DNA of 64,000 nucleotides from Streptomyces sp. NRRL S-646 (lineage in GTDB: Bacteria; Actinomycetota; Actinomycetes; Streptomycetales; Streptomycetaceae): positions 62,001-126,000 of the forward strand of contig NZ_JODC01000002.1 of NCBI RefSeq assembly GCF_000720765.1. Reading direction: 5' to 3'. The first letter of the stretch is position 1; every line of letters starts with the position of its first letter. The translations under genes and the position numbers were made by a program. This document shows positions 33,501 to 41,709 of the stretch, in pieces. A model generated the notes under the pieces. It had not been told where the DNA came from, ran no database searches, and was given only the letters and a program-made list of their open reading frames with translations.

Positions 33501-33575
33501 CGTCCCGTCCTCCCAGCTCGTGCGCGTGTTGGCCGGATCGTACAGGTCGCTCCGCTGGGTTGGGCCGCGATGGGT

Positions 33576-33650
33576 TGTGATTTGTCTGCTGCGCCGTTGT
33601 GGCTGGTCGCGCAGTTCCCCGCGCCCCTTCGGGGCGCTGGCCCTTGGCTG
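33576..33650. repeat. Streptomyces intergenic repeat, short form, with terminator hairpin
   Basis: This block contains GTGGCTGGTCGC at 33599-33610 and CCCCGCGCCCCTTC at 33617-33630, both exact matches to the block at 4186-4345, here only 6 bp apart. GCGCCCC-TTC-GGGGCGC (33621-33637) forms a hairpin directly after the response-regulator gene, so the copy probably acts as its terminator. Confidence 0.65.
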
Positions 33651-33651
33651 G

Positions 33652-34314
33652 TCAGCCTGGCGCCACGAAGCCAGATTCGTACGCCGTGATCACGGCCTGG
33701 GTGCGGTCCCGTGCTCCCAGCTTTGCCAGGACAGCGCTGACGTGCGACTTCACTGTCTCCGTGCCGACGATCAGCCGGGCGGCGATCTCTGCGTTCGACA
33801 GGCCCCGGGCCATCAGGCGCAGCACCTCGGCCTCCCGCTCGGTCAGGCGGGCTCGTTCCATCGCGGCGCGGGCCGCTCTGTTTCCGTCGCCGTCGCCGTA
33901 TGCGGCGGCCAGCTGTCGCACGGACGCCGGGAACAGCAGCGACTCGCCCTCGGCGACCAGGCGCACCGCGTGCACGATCTCGGACGGGCGGGCCCGCTTC
34001 AGCAGGAACCCGTCGGCGCCGGCCCGAAGCGCCTCGTACACGTACTCGTCGTTCTCGAACGTCGTCACCACGAGGATCTTCGGCGGCTCGTCGACCGTCC
34101 GCAGCACCGCGCGCGTGGCCTCGATGCCGTCCATCAGCGGCATCCGTACGTCCATGGCGACCACGTCGGGTCGCAGCTGCCGCACCAGGGGGATCACCGC
34201 CGCCCCGTCGGCCGCCTCCCCGACGACCTCGATGTCGGGCTGTGCCTCCAGCACGGCCCGCAGACCGGCGCGTACGAGGGGCTCGTCGTCGACGAGGAGA
34301 ACGGTCACCGGCAT
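33652..34314 (-). CDS. NarL/LuxR-type response regulator
   Basis: This 220-residue protein has a receiver domain ('VTVLLVDDEPLVRAGLRAVL', phosphoacceptor Asp in 'DVVAMDVRMPLMDGIEA', Lys in 'FLLKRARPSE') and a LuxR HTH ('LTEREAEVLRLMARGLSNAEIAARLIVGTETVKSHVSAVLAKLG'). It is downstream of its histidine kinase. The ATG at 34314 is preferred because it starts at the receiver; a TTG at 34332 would overlap the kinase stop. The divergent ABC-2 exporter is a likely target. Confidence 0.92.
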   Translation of the reverse strand: MPVTVLLVDDEPLVRAGLRAVLEAQPDIEVVGEAADGAAVIPLVRQLRPDVVAMDVRMPLMDGIEATRAVLRTVDEPPKILVVTTFENDEYVYEALRAGADGFLLKRARPSEIVHAVRLVAEGESLLFPASVRQLAAAYGDGDGNRAARAAMERARLTEREAEVLRLMARGLSNAEIAARLIVGTETVKSHVSAVLAKLGARDRTQAVITAYESGFVAPG

Positions 34315-34328
34315 CCGGCAAGCGTAGA

Positions 34329-35486
34329 TCAACTCAACGGCAGCTCCACATGTACCTGCCAGTCGCCCTCGTCGGGGCCGGTCCGCGCGCGGCCGCCGAG
34401 CAGTGCCGCGCGCTCACGTATGCCGCGCAGCCCGCTGCCCCGCCCCGGCCCCGGTATGCCGGCGGTCAGCGGATTGCGCACTTCCAGGGCGAGCCTGCTG
34501 CCCGTGACCTCCACACGGACGCGCACGGGGACGGACCCCGCGTGCCGCAGCACATTGGTCAGGGCCTCCTGGAGGATGCGATAGCCCTCCCGGGAGACCG
34601 GGCCGGGTATCGACGCCAGCGGACCGGACACCTCCATGTCGATCTTCGCCCCGGACGTGCGCGCGGATTCCAGGAGACGGTCCGCCTCGGCCAGCTTCGG
34701 ACGGCTGCTCACCGGCCGGTCCGCCTCGCGCAGCACGCCCAGCACCCGCTCCAGGTCCTCCAGCGCGGCCCGCCCGGTGTCCTCGATGGCACTCAGGGCC
34801 CGGTCGGTGAACTCCGGGTCGCCCGCCGCGCGGGCCGCGCCCGCCTGTACGACCGCCACCGTCAGGGCATGGCCGATGGAGTCGTGCAGCTCGCGGGCGA
34901 TGCGGTTGCGCTCCAGGAGCTGATCCGTGCGCTCCTCCAGGGCCGCGAGACGCTCGGCCGCCGACGGGCCGAGGAGCCGGCGCGCCACGGCGGTGACCAG
35001 CTCGCCGAGGCCGACCACGGCGCCGTAGAGCGCGAGGAGCGGCAACGGCACCAACAGGGCGTACACCCAGTGTGGTTGAGCCTCGCTCAACAGGGGGACG
35101 GCGTCGTCCGGTACGTGGCCGAGCGCGATGCGGACCAGCTCGTAGACCAGGGCCGGCAGCCAGACGCAGCTCGCCATCGCCACCGCGCCCAGGCCCATCC
35201 GCACCTCGAGCCACAACACGGTGCGCAGCCGGTCCCGCCATGTCGCGGACGGGTTCACGGAGATCCCCGAATCCTGCTCGCCCGGCGTCAGCAGCAGCCG
35301 CGCCTGCACACCCTCGCCCATCCGCACGGCAGGAATGAGCCCGACCGGGACGAGGACGGCCGCGGGTATCCAGGGCGTCGACATGTCGATGAACAGCCAC
35401 ACGCTGACGACGAGCATCGGCACCCACAGGTGCAGCAGGCGTGTGTACGTCGTCCCCCGGAGCAACGGGCGCAGAAGGCGGGCCAT
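34329..35486 (-). CDS. NarL-type sensor histidine kinase
   Basis: This 385-residue kinase has several N-terminal hydrophobic segments with little extracytoplasmic sequence, a HisKA_3 dimerisation helix ('ERNRIARELHDSIGHALTVAVVQ', with the phosphorylated His in 'RELHDSIGH') and a HATPase_c domain ('EGYRILQEALTNVLRHAG' N-box, 'GSGLRGIRERAALLGG' G-box). The small sensor region suggests it senses membrane stress or works with the divergent ABC transporter. The ATG at 35486 is chosen by fit to the first membrane segment. Confidence 0.9.
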   Translation of the reverse strand: MARLLRPLLRGTTYTRLLHLWVPMLVVSVWLFIDMSTPWIPAAVLVPVGLIPAVRMGEGVQARLLLTPGEQDSGISVNPSATWRDRLRTVLWLEVRMGLGAVAMASCVWLPALVYELVRIALGHVPDDAVPLLSEAQPHWVYALLVPLPLLALYGAVVGLGELVTAVARRLLGPSAAERLAALEERTDQLLERNRIARELHDSIGHALTVAVVQAGAARAAGDPEFTDRALSAIEDTGRAALEDLERVLGVLREADRPVSSRPKLAEADRLLESARTSGAKIDMEVSGPLASIPGPVSREGYRILQEALTNVLRHAGSVPVRVRVEVTGSRLALEVRNPLTAGIPGPGRGSGLRGIRERAALLGGRARTGPDEGDWQVHVELPLS

Positions 35487-35520
35487 TTCGTCATCGTGCC
35501 AGCCGCCACTGACAACGGAC

Positions 35521-35538
35521 CTCCCCCGCGCGGGGGAG
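35521..35538. promoter_or_regulatory. 18-bp perfect palindrome between kinase and ABC genes
   Basis: CTCCCCCGCGCGGGGGAG is self-complementary over its whole length and lies in the 108-bp divergent promoter region between the histidine kinase and the ABC exporter. It is a candidate site for the response regulator. Confidence 0.45.
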
Positions 35539-35594
35539 CCGCTCTCCACCGGCGGGGGAGGCGATCACCCCGCCCGAGCGGCGACGCTGCTGCC

Positions 35595-36515
35595 ATGACC
35601 AGCATCGACGTCCAGAACCTCACCAAGGAGTACGGCAGCAGGCGCGCCGTGGACGACCTGACGTTCAGCGTCCGCCCCGGTCGGGTCACCGGCTTCCTCG
35701 GCCCCAACGGCGCCGGAAAGTCCACCACCATGCGGCTCGTCCTCGGCCTCGACCGGCCCACCTCCGGCTCCGCCACGATCGGCGCCCGCCCCTATGCCGC
35801 ACTGCACGAACCCCTGCGGCACGTCGGCGCCCTGCTCGACGCGCAGGCCGCGCACGGCTCCCGTACCGGCTGCGACCACCTGCGCACGCTGGCGGCGAGC
35901 AACCGCATCCCGCAGCGCCGGGTCGACGAGGTGCTCGCGGAGACCGGGCTCGCACCGGTGGCGCGGCGCCGTGTGAAGACGTACTCCCTCGGCATGCGCC
36001 AGAGGCTGGGCATCGCCGCCGCGCTGCTGGGCGAGCCCGAGGTGGTCATGCTCGACGAACCCTCCAACGGCCTGGACCCCGAAGGCATCATCTGGATCCG
36101 CGCGTTGCTGCGCCGGCTCGCGGGTGAGGGCCGTACGGTCCTGGTCTCCAGCCACCTCATGAACGAGACCGCGTCCTTCGCCGACCACCTCGTCGTCCTG
36201 GGACGCGGACGCCTGCTGGCCGACACCCCGATGCGGGAGTTCATCGACGCGCGCGTGCAGCCGCGCGTGCGGATCCGGACGACGGACCCCACGGCGCTCA
36301 AGAGCACGCTCGCCCGGCACGGACACGACGCCGTCGAGCACGAGAACGGGCACTGGATCGTCAACCACGCACGCGTGGACGACATCGGACGCCTCGCCTC
36401 CGCCGCGGGGGTGCCGCTCCTTGAACTGGCGGCGGAGGAAGGAACGTTGGAGCAGGCCTATCTGGATCTGACCGGCGCAGAGACCGAGTTCACCGCACAG
36501 CACCAGGAGGCCTGA
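35595..36515 (+). CDS. ABC-2 type exporter, ATPase
   Basis: This 306-residue ATPase has Walker A 'GFLGPNGAGKSTTMRLVLG', signature 'YSLGMRQRLGIAAALLG', Walker B 'VVMLDEPSNGLDPEG' and the switch His 'VLVSSHLMNE'. The C-terminal 80 residues form the accessory domain of the drug or lantibiotic-immunity exporter group (CcmA/BcrA-like). It is followed by its permease gene after 2 bp and is divergent from the two-component system. Confidence 0.92.
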   Translation: MTSIDVQNLTKEYGSRRAVDDLTFSVRPGRVTGFLGPNGAGKSTTMRLVLGLDRPTSGSATIGARPYAALHEPLRHVGALLDAQAAHGSRTGCDHLRTLAASNRIPQRRVDEVLAETGLAPVARRRVKTYSLGMRQRLGIAAALLGEPEVVMLDEPSNGLDPEGIIWIRALLRRLAGEGRTVLVSSHLMNETASFADHLVVLGRGRLLADTPMREFIDARVQPRVRIRTTDPTALKSTLARHGHDAVEHENGHWIVNHARVDDIGRLASAAGVPLLELAAEEGTLEQAYLDLTGAETEFTAQHQEA

Positions 36516-36517
36516 TC

Positions 36518-37240
36518 ATGGAATTCACCCCCGTACTCCACTCGGAGTGGCTCAAGATCCGTACGCTGCGCTCGCTCGTCGGCGGTCTGGCAGCCGTCCT
36601 GCTCGCCACCAGCGCGTTCTCGGCACTCGCCGGAGCCGACACCGAAGGAGCGGCCTTCGACCCACTGTTCTCGGTGTTCTTCGGCGTCGGTTTCGGGCAG
36701 ATCGCGGCGATCGCGTTCGGCACGACCGCCGTGTCGTCCGAGTTCCGGGGCGGCGCCCTGCGCGTCACGCTGGCCGCGGTGCCGCGGCGCGGCCGGTGGT
36801 TCCTCGCCAAGACGGTGGCGATCGCCGTCCCCGTGCTGGGGGTCGGTCTGGTGACGGGAGGTGTGAGCCTCGCTGTCGGCAAGGCGGTTCTCGGGACGAA
36901 GGCGAACGGGCTGACCTGGGGCGAGGAAGCGCGCGCAGTCATCGGCTGCGCCGTCTATCTGACGCTGATGGCGTTGCTCGCGGCGGGACTGACGGCCGTG
37001 CTGCGCAGTGGCGTCGCCACGCTGAGCATCCTGATCCCGTTCCTGCTCATCGTCTCCTTCGTCATCGGGGACATGTCCGGCTCCGTGGCGGACGTCCTGC
37101 CGGACCGGGCCGGGCAGGTGGTGTTCCACGAGACGTGGGACGGCCCCCTCGGGCCGTGGACCGGGCTTGGGGTGACGGGGCTGTGGGCGGCGGCCGCGCT
37201 GCTGGCGGGGGCGTGGAGCATCAGGCGTCGGGACGCCTGA
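36518..37240 (+). CDS. ABC-2 type exporter, permease
   Basis: This 240-residue protein has six hydrophobic segments ('LVGGLAAVLLATSAFSALAG' first, 'GLWAAAALLAGAWSI' last). The 'FGTTAVSSEFRGGALRVTLA' segment is the conserved cytoplasmic turn of BcrB/YhaP-like permeases. Together with the preceding ATPase it forms a small exporter, probably for a peptide or lipid-like compound or for self-protection. AGGAGG precedes its ATG within the 3' end of the ATPase gene. Confidence 0.9.
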   Translation: MEFTPVLHSEWLKIRTLRSLVGGLAAVLLATSAFSALAGADTEGAAFDPLFSVFFGVGFGQIAAIAFGTTAVSSEFRGGALRVTLAAVPRRGRWFLAKTVAIAVPVLGVGLVTGGVSLAVGKAVLGTKANGLTWGEEARAVIGCAVYLTLMALLAAGLTAVLRSGVATLSILIPFLLIVSFVIGDMSGSVADVLPDRAGQVVFHETWDGPLGPWTGLGVTGLWAAAALLAGAWSIRRRDA

Positions 37241-37281
37241 CACCTCACCAATTGTCAGTGCCAGACGCTTTACTGGATCAC

Positions 37282-37695
37282 ATGGACATCGCGAAGGACC
37301 TGGCTCTGACCGACCTGCTGTGCACCGAGGACTTTCCGGCGGAGCACAGCAGGCTGCGGTTCGCCACGGGGGGACCCGGCTACTTCATAGCCCCCTTAGG
37401 GACTGGTTCCTGGCCGAGTGCCGACGATTTGTACGCCCACGAGGCCGCCTTGGTGCAGCGGTACGAGGAGAGATGGGGAGAGGGGTCACGTTGGGGCGGT
37501 GTGACGCTCCAGGAGCGGCGCAGTCGGGGAGAGGACATACCCGAGCCCTGGGACATGTTCAGCACTCGCGCCGACGACCTGCGTACCTGGGCAGCGACCG
37601 GCACAGGACGCTGGGTCAACCTGGCTGTCGCCGACCGCAACACCGAGGAGGAGCCGGAACTCCTCCTCATGGTCACTGAGATAGCCCCGCCCTGA
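37282..37695 (+). CDS. hypothetical protein
   Basis: I do not recognise this 137-residue soluble protein. It is acidic and rich in Trp and Glu ('WDMFSTRADDLRTWAATG'), with no signal peptide or membrane segment. The ATG at 37282 is used; GTG 37258 is in frame. Neither has a strong ribosome-binding site. It follows the ABC permease by about 40 bp and overlaps the 3' end of the convergent mug gene by 23 bp. Confidence 0.6.
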   Translation: MDIAKDLALTDLLCTEDFPAEHSRLRFATGGPGYFIAPLGTGSWPSADDLYAHEAALVQRYEERWGEGSRWGGVTLQERRSRGEDIPEPWDMFSTRADDLRTWAATGTGRWVNLAVADRNTEEEPELLLMVTEIAPP

Positions 37696-38167
37696 CCCGC
37701 AACCGCCCGAACTCCTCGGCCATCGTCTCCACCGTCCAGTGCGCATTCAGCCCGCTGGGATTCGGCAGCACCCACACCCGCGTCTCCCCGAACGTCCGCT
37801 CCTGCGGCCCCACCTGGGCCCTGCGGTCGTCGAACGCCGCCCGGTACGCGGTGACTCCCACCACCGCCAGCCAGCGCGGCCGCAGCCGTGCCACCTTCAG
37901 TGCCAGCAGCCGTCCGCCCTCGCGGTATTCCTCCGAGCCGAGCTCGTCGGCCCGCGCCGTTGCCCTGGCCACGACGTTCGTGATGCCCAGCCCGTACGAC
38001 AGCAACTCGCTCTGCTCCGACGACTTCATGAGCCGCGGGGTGAAACCCGACCGGTGCAGCACCGGCCAGAAGCGGTTGCCGGGGCGGGCGAAGTGATGTC
38101 CCGTAGCCGCCGTCATCAGGCCGGGATTGATGCCGCAAAAGAGCACAAAAAGGCCGTCCGCGACCAC
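37673..38167 (-). CDS. mug: mismatch-specific uracil/thymine DNA glycosylase
   Basis: At least 164 residues. Motifs are 'VLFCGINPGL' (catalytic Asn region), 'HHFARPGNRFWPVLHRSGFT' and 'VWVLPNPSGLNAHWT', all typical of Mug, which removes uracil or ethenocytosine from mismatches. GTG 38167 is the first standard start, close to the E. coli N-terminus. The same frame upstream encodes 'TRFTAAELEAARDRLVPD', which resembles the N-terminus of actinobacterial Mug, and it opens with a CTG (38222-38224) overlapping the purB stop as CTGA. The true start may therefore be CTG, giving 183 residues. Confidence 0.88.
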   Translation of the reverse strand: MVADGLFVLFCGINPGLMTAATGHHFARPGNRFWPVLHRSGFTPRLMKSSEQSELLSYGLGITNVVARATARADELGSEEYREGGRLLALKVARLRPRWLAVVGVTAYRAAFDDRRAQVGPQERTFGETRVWVLPNPSGLNAHWTVETMAEEFGRLRVRAGLSQ

Positions 38168-38220
38168 GTCCGGGACGAGGCGGTCGCGGGCGGCCTCCAG
38201 TTCCGCCGCCGTGAAGCGGG

Positions 38221-39663
38221 TCAGAGGATCGCCCCCGGCGTGTAGCCCGCGGCCTCCGGGTGCTGCTTGACGATCTCCTCGACGCGGGCGACGACCGCGG
38301 CGACCTGGTCGGCGGCGGCACCGGTGAAGGACAGCTTGTCGGCCATCAGCGCGTCGAGCCCGGCGCGGTCGAGCGGGATGCGCTCGTCGGCGGCGAGCTT
38401 GTCGAGGAGCTCGTTGCGCTCGGCGCCCTGCTCGCGCATCGCCAGGGCGGACGCGACGGCGTTCTCCTTGATGGCCTCGTGCGCCAGCTCACGGCCGACA
38501 CCCGCGCGCACCGCGCCCATCAGCACCTTGGTCGTGGCGAGGAAGGGAAGGTAGCGGTCCAGCTCACGGGCCACGACCGCCGGGAACGCCCCGAACTCGT
38601 CCAGCACCGTCAGAAACGTCTCCAGCAGACCGTCCAGCGCGAAGAACGCGTCCGGCAGCGCGACCCGGCGTACCACCGAGCAGGACACGTCGCCCTCGTT
38701 CCACTGGTCGCCGGCCAGCTCGCCGGTCATCGACGCGTAGCCGCGCAGGATGACCATCAGGCCGTTGACGCGCTCGCAGGACCGGGTGTTCATCTTGTGC
38801 GGCATCGCCGAGGAGCCGACCTGACCCGGCTTGAAGCCCTCGGTCACCAGCTCGTGCCCGGCCATCAGCCGGATCGTCTTGGCCAGCGAGGACGGCGCCG
38901 CCGCCAGCTGCACCAGAGCGGTCACGACCTCGTAGTCGAGGGAGCGCGGATAGACCTGGCCGACGGACGTGAAGGCCTGCGCGAAGCCCAGGTGCCCGGC
39001 GATCCGGTTCTCCAGATCGGCCAGCTTGCCCGCGTCGCCGCCCAGCAGGTCCAGCATGTCCTGCGCCGTGCCGACCGGGCCCTTGATACCGCGCAGCGGG
39101 TAGCGGCCAAGGAGCTCCTCGACCCGCCCGTACGCGACGAGCAGCTCGTCGGCGGCGGTCGCGAAGCGCTTGCCGAGGGTGGTGGCCTGCGCCGCCACGT
39201 TGTGGGAGCGGCCGGCCATGACCAGCTCGCCGTACTCGCCCGCCAGCTTGCCCAGGCGCGCCAGGACCGCCACCGTGCGGTCGCGCATCAGCTCCAGGGA
39301 GAGCCGGATCTGCAGCTGTTCGACGTTCTCGGTGAGGTCGCGGGAGGTCATGCCCTTGTGCACGTGCTCGTGCCCGGCGAGGTCGTTGAACTCCTCGATC
39401 CGCGCCTTCACGTCGTGCCGCGTGACCTTCTCGCGTTCGGCGATCGAGGCCAGGTCGACGGTGTCGAGGACACGCTCGTAGTCGGCGATCGCCGCGTCCG
39501 GCACCTCGATGCCGAGGTCCTTCTGGGCCCGCAGCACGGCGAGCCAGAGCTGCCGCTCCAGCTTCACCTTCTGCTCGGGCGACCAGAGCGTGGCGAGCTC
39601 GGCGGAGGCGTAGCGTCCGGCGAGGACGTTCGGGATGCGGGGCTTGGCGGGCGCAGAAGTCAC
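38221..39663 (-). CDS. purB: adenylosuccinate lyase
   Basis: This 480-residue enzyme cleaves SAICAR and adenylosuccinate in purine synthesis. It has 'HEHVHKGMTSRDLTENV', 'GRSHNVAAQATTLGKRF' (catalytic His segment) and the fumarase/aspartase signature 'GQVGSSAMPHKMNTRSCERV' with the mobile serine loop. The GTG at 39663 gives the usual Streptomyces length. mug follows directly on the same strand and may be translationally coupled. Confidence 0.97.
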   Translation of the reverse strand: MTSAPAKPRIPNVLAGRYASAELATLWSPEQKVKLERQLWLAVLRAQKDLGIEVPDAAIADYERVLDTVDLASIAEREKVTRHDVKARIEEFNDLAGHEHVHKGMTSRDLTENVEQLQIRLSLELMRDRTVAVLARLGKLAGEYGELVMAGRSHNVAAQATTLGKRFATAADELLVAYGRVEELLGRYPLRGIKGPVGTAQDMLDLLGGDAGKLADLENRIAGHLGFAQAFTSVGQVYPRSLDYEVVTALVQLAAAPSSLAKTIRLMAGHELVTEGFKPGQVGSSAMPHKMNTRSCERVNGLMVILRGYASMTGELAGDQWNEGDVSCSVVRRVALPDAFFALDGLLETFLTVLDEFGAFPAVVARELDRYLPFLATTKVLMGAVRAGVGRELAHEAIKENAVASALAMREQGAERNELLDKLAADERIPLDRAGLDALMADKLSFTGAAADQVAAVVARVEEIVKQHPEAAGYTPGAIL

Positions 39664-39764
39664 GTAGACGGATTCTACTGGCGATTCGTGCAGGCCAGCG
39701 CCACGGGTGCGTTCGGCGGAACCTACGAGACCTGCGTCACCCCGGGAATTCGGCCGGAATGTCC

Positions 39765-39840
39765 TCGCCCCCGCCGCCCCTTCCCGTCCCGACCCGGGGG
39801 CCAGCCCCCGGGTCGGGACGGGAAGGGGCGGCGGGGGCGA
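39765..39840. terminator. 37-bp perfect inverted repeat with a 2-base loop
   Basis: Positions 39765-39801 are exactly complementary to 39804-39840, with only CA between them. The hairpin starts 5 bp after the SGNH-hydrolase stop and lies about 100 bp upstream of purB. Its centre (ACCCGGGGGC and GCCCCCGGGT) resembles ordinary Streptomyces terminators, but the perfect stem is about three times their usual length. Confidence 0.85.
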
Positions 39841-39845
39841 AACCC

Positions 39846-40628
39846 TTACGTCGCTGGGCCCTCGTACGGCAGCAGTTCCGGCCGCTTGGCCGGTCGGCCG
39901 TCCCCGGAGGAGCGGCCCGTCAGCCGGCGGCCGATCCACGGCAGCAGGTGCTGCCGGGCGAAGCGGACGTCCGCCACCCGTCGGCTGGCCCACCCCGGAG
40001 GCGGCGTCACCGCGGGCGGTGTGCGCCACTCGGTGTCCTCGGCGTCGTAGCCGAGCGTCTGCCAGACGGCCTCGGCGACCCGGCGGTGCCCCTCCGCCGT
40101 GAGGTGCAGCCGGTCCACGTCCCACAGGCGCGGGTCGGAGAGCGACGGGGCCCCGTACAGGTCGACGACCACCGCGCCGTGCTGTGCGGCGAGCTCGTCG
40201 ACGGTGGCGAAGAGCTCCTCCATGCGCGGTCGGAAGCGCTCCAGGACCGGTCCCTGGCGGCCGGGGCTGCGCATCAGCACCAGCTGCTTGCAGGCCGGGG
40301 CCAGCCGCTCCACGGCCTCGGTGAGCAGGTCCCGTACCCGCCCCATGTCGCACTTGGGCCGCAGGGTGTCGTTGAGGCCGCCCACCAGCGTGATCACGTC
40401 GGGTTGCATGGCGGCGGCCACGTCGACCTGCTCGTCGACGATCTGCCCGATCAGCTTGCCGCGCACCGCGAGGTTGGCGTACCGGAACCCGGGGTTGACG
40501 GCGGCCATCCGCGCGGCGAGGAGATCGGCCCAGCCTCGGTAGGAGCCGTCCGGCAGCAGGTCCGACATGCCTTCGGTGAAGGAGTCGCCGACCGCGACCA
40601 GACTGGTGTGTATGGGGTTCTTCTGCAT
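39846..40628 (-). CDS. SGNH/GDSL hydrolase
   Basis: This 260-residue enzyme has block I 'LVAVGDSFTEGMSD' (nucleophile Ser), block II Gly in 'NLAVRGKLIGQ', block III 'VGGLNDTLRP' (Asn) and block V 'DVDRLHLTAEGH' (Asp and His). There is no signal peptide, so it is an intracellular esterase or lipase of unknown substrate. The C-terminal 70 residues after 'TPPPGW' are basic and not part of the catalytic fold. Confidence 0.9.
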   Translation of the reverse strand: MQKNPIHTSLVAVGDSFTEGMSDLLPDGSYRGWADLLAARMAAVNPGFRYANLAVRGKLIGQIVDEQVDVAAAMQPDVITLVGGLNDTLRPKCDMGRVRDLLTEAVERLAPACKQLVLMRSPGRQGPVLERFRPRMEELFATVDELAAQHGAVVVDLYGAPSLSDPRLWDVDRLHLTAEGHRRVAEAVWQTLGYDAEDTEWRTPPAVTPPPGWASRRVADVRFARQHLLPWIGRRLTGRSSGDGRPAKRPELLPYEGPAT

Positions 40629-40695
40629 GGCGGAAGAGATGGTATCCCGGTTCCATACCCGCCGGTCGGTCGGCCCTGCTCCTTCGTCGGGCGGC

Positions 40696-41709
40696 TCAGG
40701 TCCGCTGCCCGAACAGCTCCTGCAGCACGTCCTCCATGGTCACAAGACCGGCCAGCCGGCCGTCACCGCCGAGCACGGCCGCCAGGTGTGTACGGCTGCC
40801 GCGCATGGCCGTGAGCACGTCGTCCAGCGGTGTGCCTTCCCGCACCCGGGCAATGGGACGCATGTCCCGCACCCGGAACGGCACATCCCGCGGTGAGGCG
40901 TCCAGCGCGTCCTTGACGTGCAGATAGCCGACGATGCGACGGCCCTCGTCCACCACCGGGAAACGGGAGAAGCCCGACTGGGCCGAGAGCCGCTCCAGCT
41001 CCTCCGGGGTGACGCCCACGCGCGCGTAGACGATGCGTTCCAGCGGGAGCACCACGTCGCGCACCGGACGGCGCCCCAGTTCCAGCGCGTCGTGCAGCCG
41101 CTCCAGCGCGCGGTCGTCGATCAGTCCCGCCTCGCCCGAGTCCCGCACGATCCGGGCCAGCTCGGCGTCCGAGAAGGTGGCCGCGACCTCGTCCTTGGTC
41201 TCCACCCGCAGCAGCTTCAGGAGGGTGTTGGCGAAGGCGTTGATCGCGAAGATCACCGGGCGCAGTGCCCGCGCCAGGGCTACCAGCGGCGGCCCGAGCA
41301 GCAGCGCGCTGCGCACCGGCTCCGCGAGCGCGATGTTCTTCGGCACCATCTCGCCGAGCAGCATGTGCAGATACGTCGCCAGGGTCAGCGCGATCACGAA
41401 GGACACCGCGTGCCCCGCGGACTCGGGCACGCCCACGGCGTGGAACACCGGCTCCAGCAGATGCGCGATGGCCGGTTCCGCGACCACACCCAGGACCAGC
41501 GTGCACAGCGTGATGCCGAGCTGCGCGGCCGCCATCAGCGCGGACACGTGCTCAAGGCCCCACAGCACGCTCTTGGCCCGCCGGTCGCCGTCCTCGGCAT
41601 GCGGCTCGATCTGCGAACGCCGTACGGAGATCAGCGCGAACTCGGCGCCGACGAAGAAGGCGTTGACGACGAGGGTCGCAAGGCCGATCAGCAGCTGTAC
41701 GGCGGTCAC
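40696..41709 (-). CDS. CNNM/CorC-type (hemolysin family) protein, short
   Basis: This 337-residue protein has an N-terminal DUF21 membrane domain with three to four hydrophobic segments ('LATLVVNAFFVGAEFALISV') and a cytoplasmic CBS pair ('FSRFPVVDEGRRIVGYLHVKDAL', 'LVTMEDVLQELFG'). Family members export or regulate Mg2+ or Co2+. The C-terminal CorC_HlyC domain of longer homologues is missing. The GTG at 41709 overlaps the stop of the upstream paralogue, so the two are coupled and may form a heteromer. Confidence 0.9.
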   Translation of the reverse strand: MTAVQLLIGLATLVVNAFFVGAEFALISVRRSQIEPHAEDGDRRAKSVLWGLEHVSALMAAAQLGITLCTLVLGVVAEPAIAHLLEPVFHAVGVPESAGHAVSFVIALTLATYLHMLLGEMVPKNIALAEPVRSALLLGPPLVALARALRPVIFAINAFANTLLKLLRVETKDEVAATFSDAELARIVRDSGEAGLIDDRALERLHDALELGRRPVRDVVLPLERIVYARVGVTPEELERLSAQSGFSRFPVVDEGRRIVGYLHVKDALDASPRDVPFRVRDMRPIARVREGTPLDDVLTAMRGSRTHLAAVLGGDGRLAGLVTMEDVLQELFGQRT

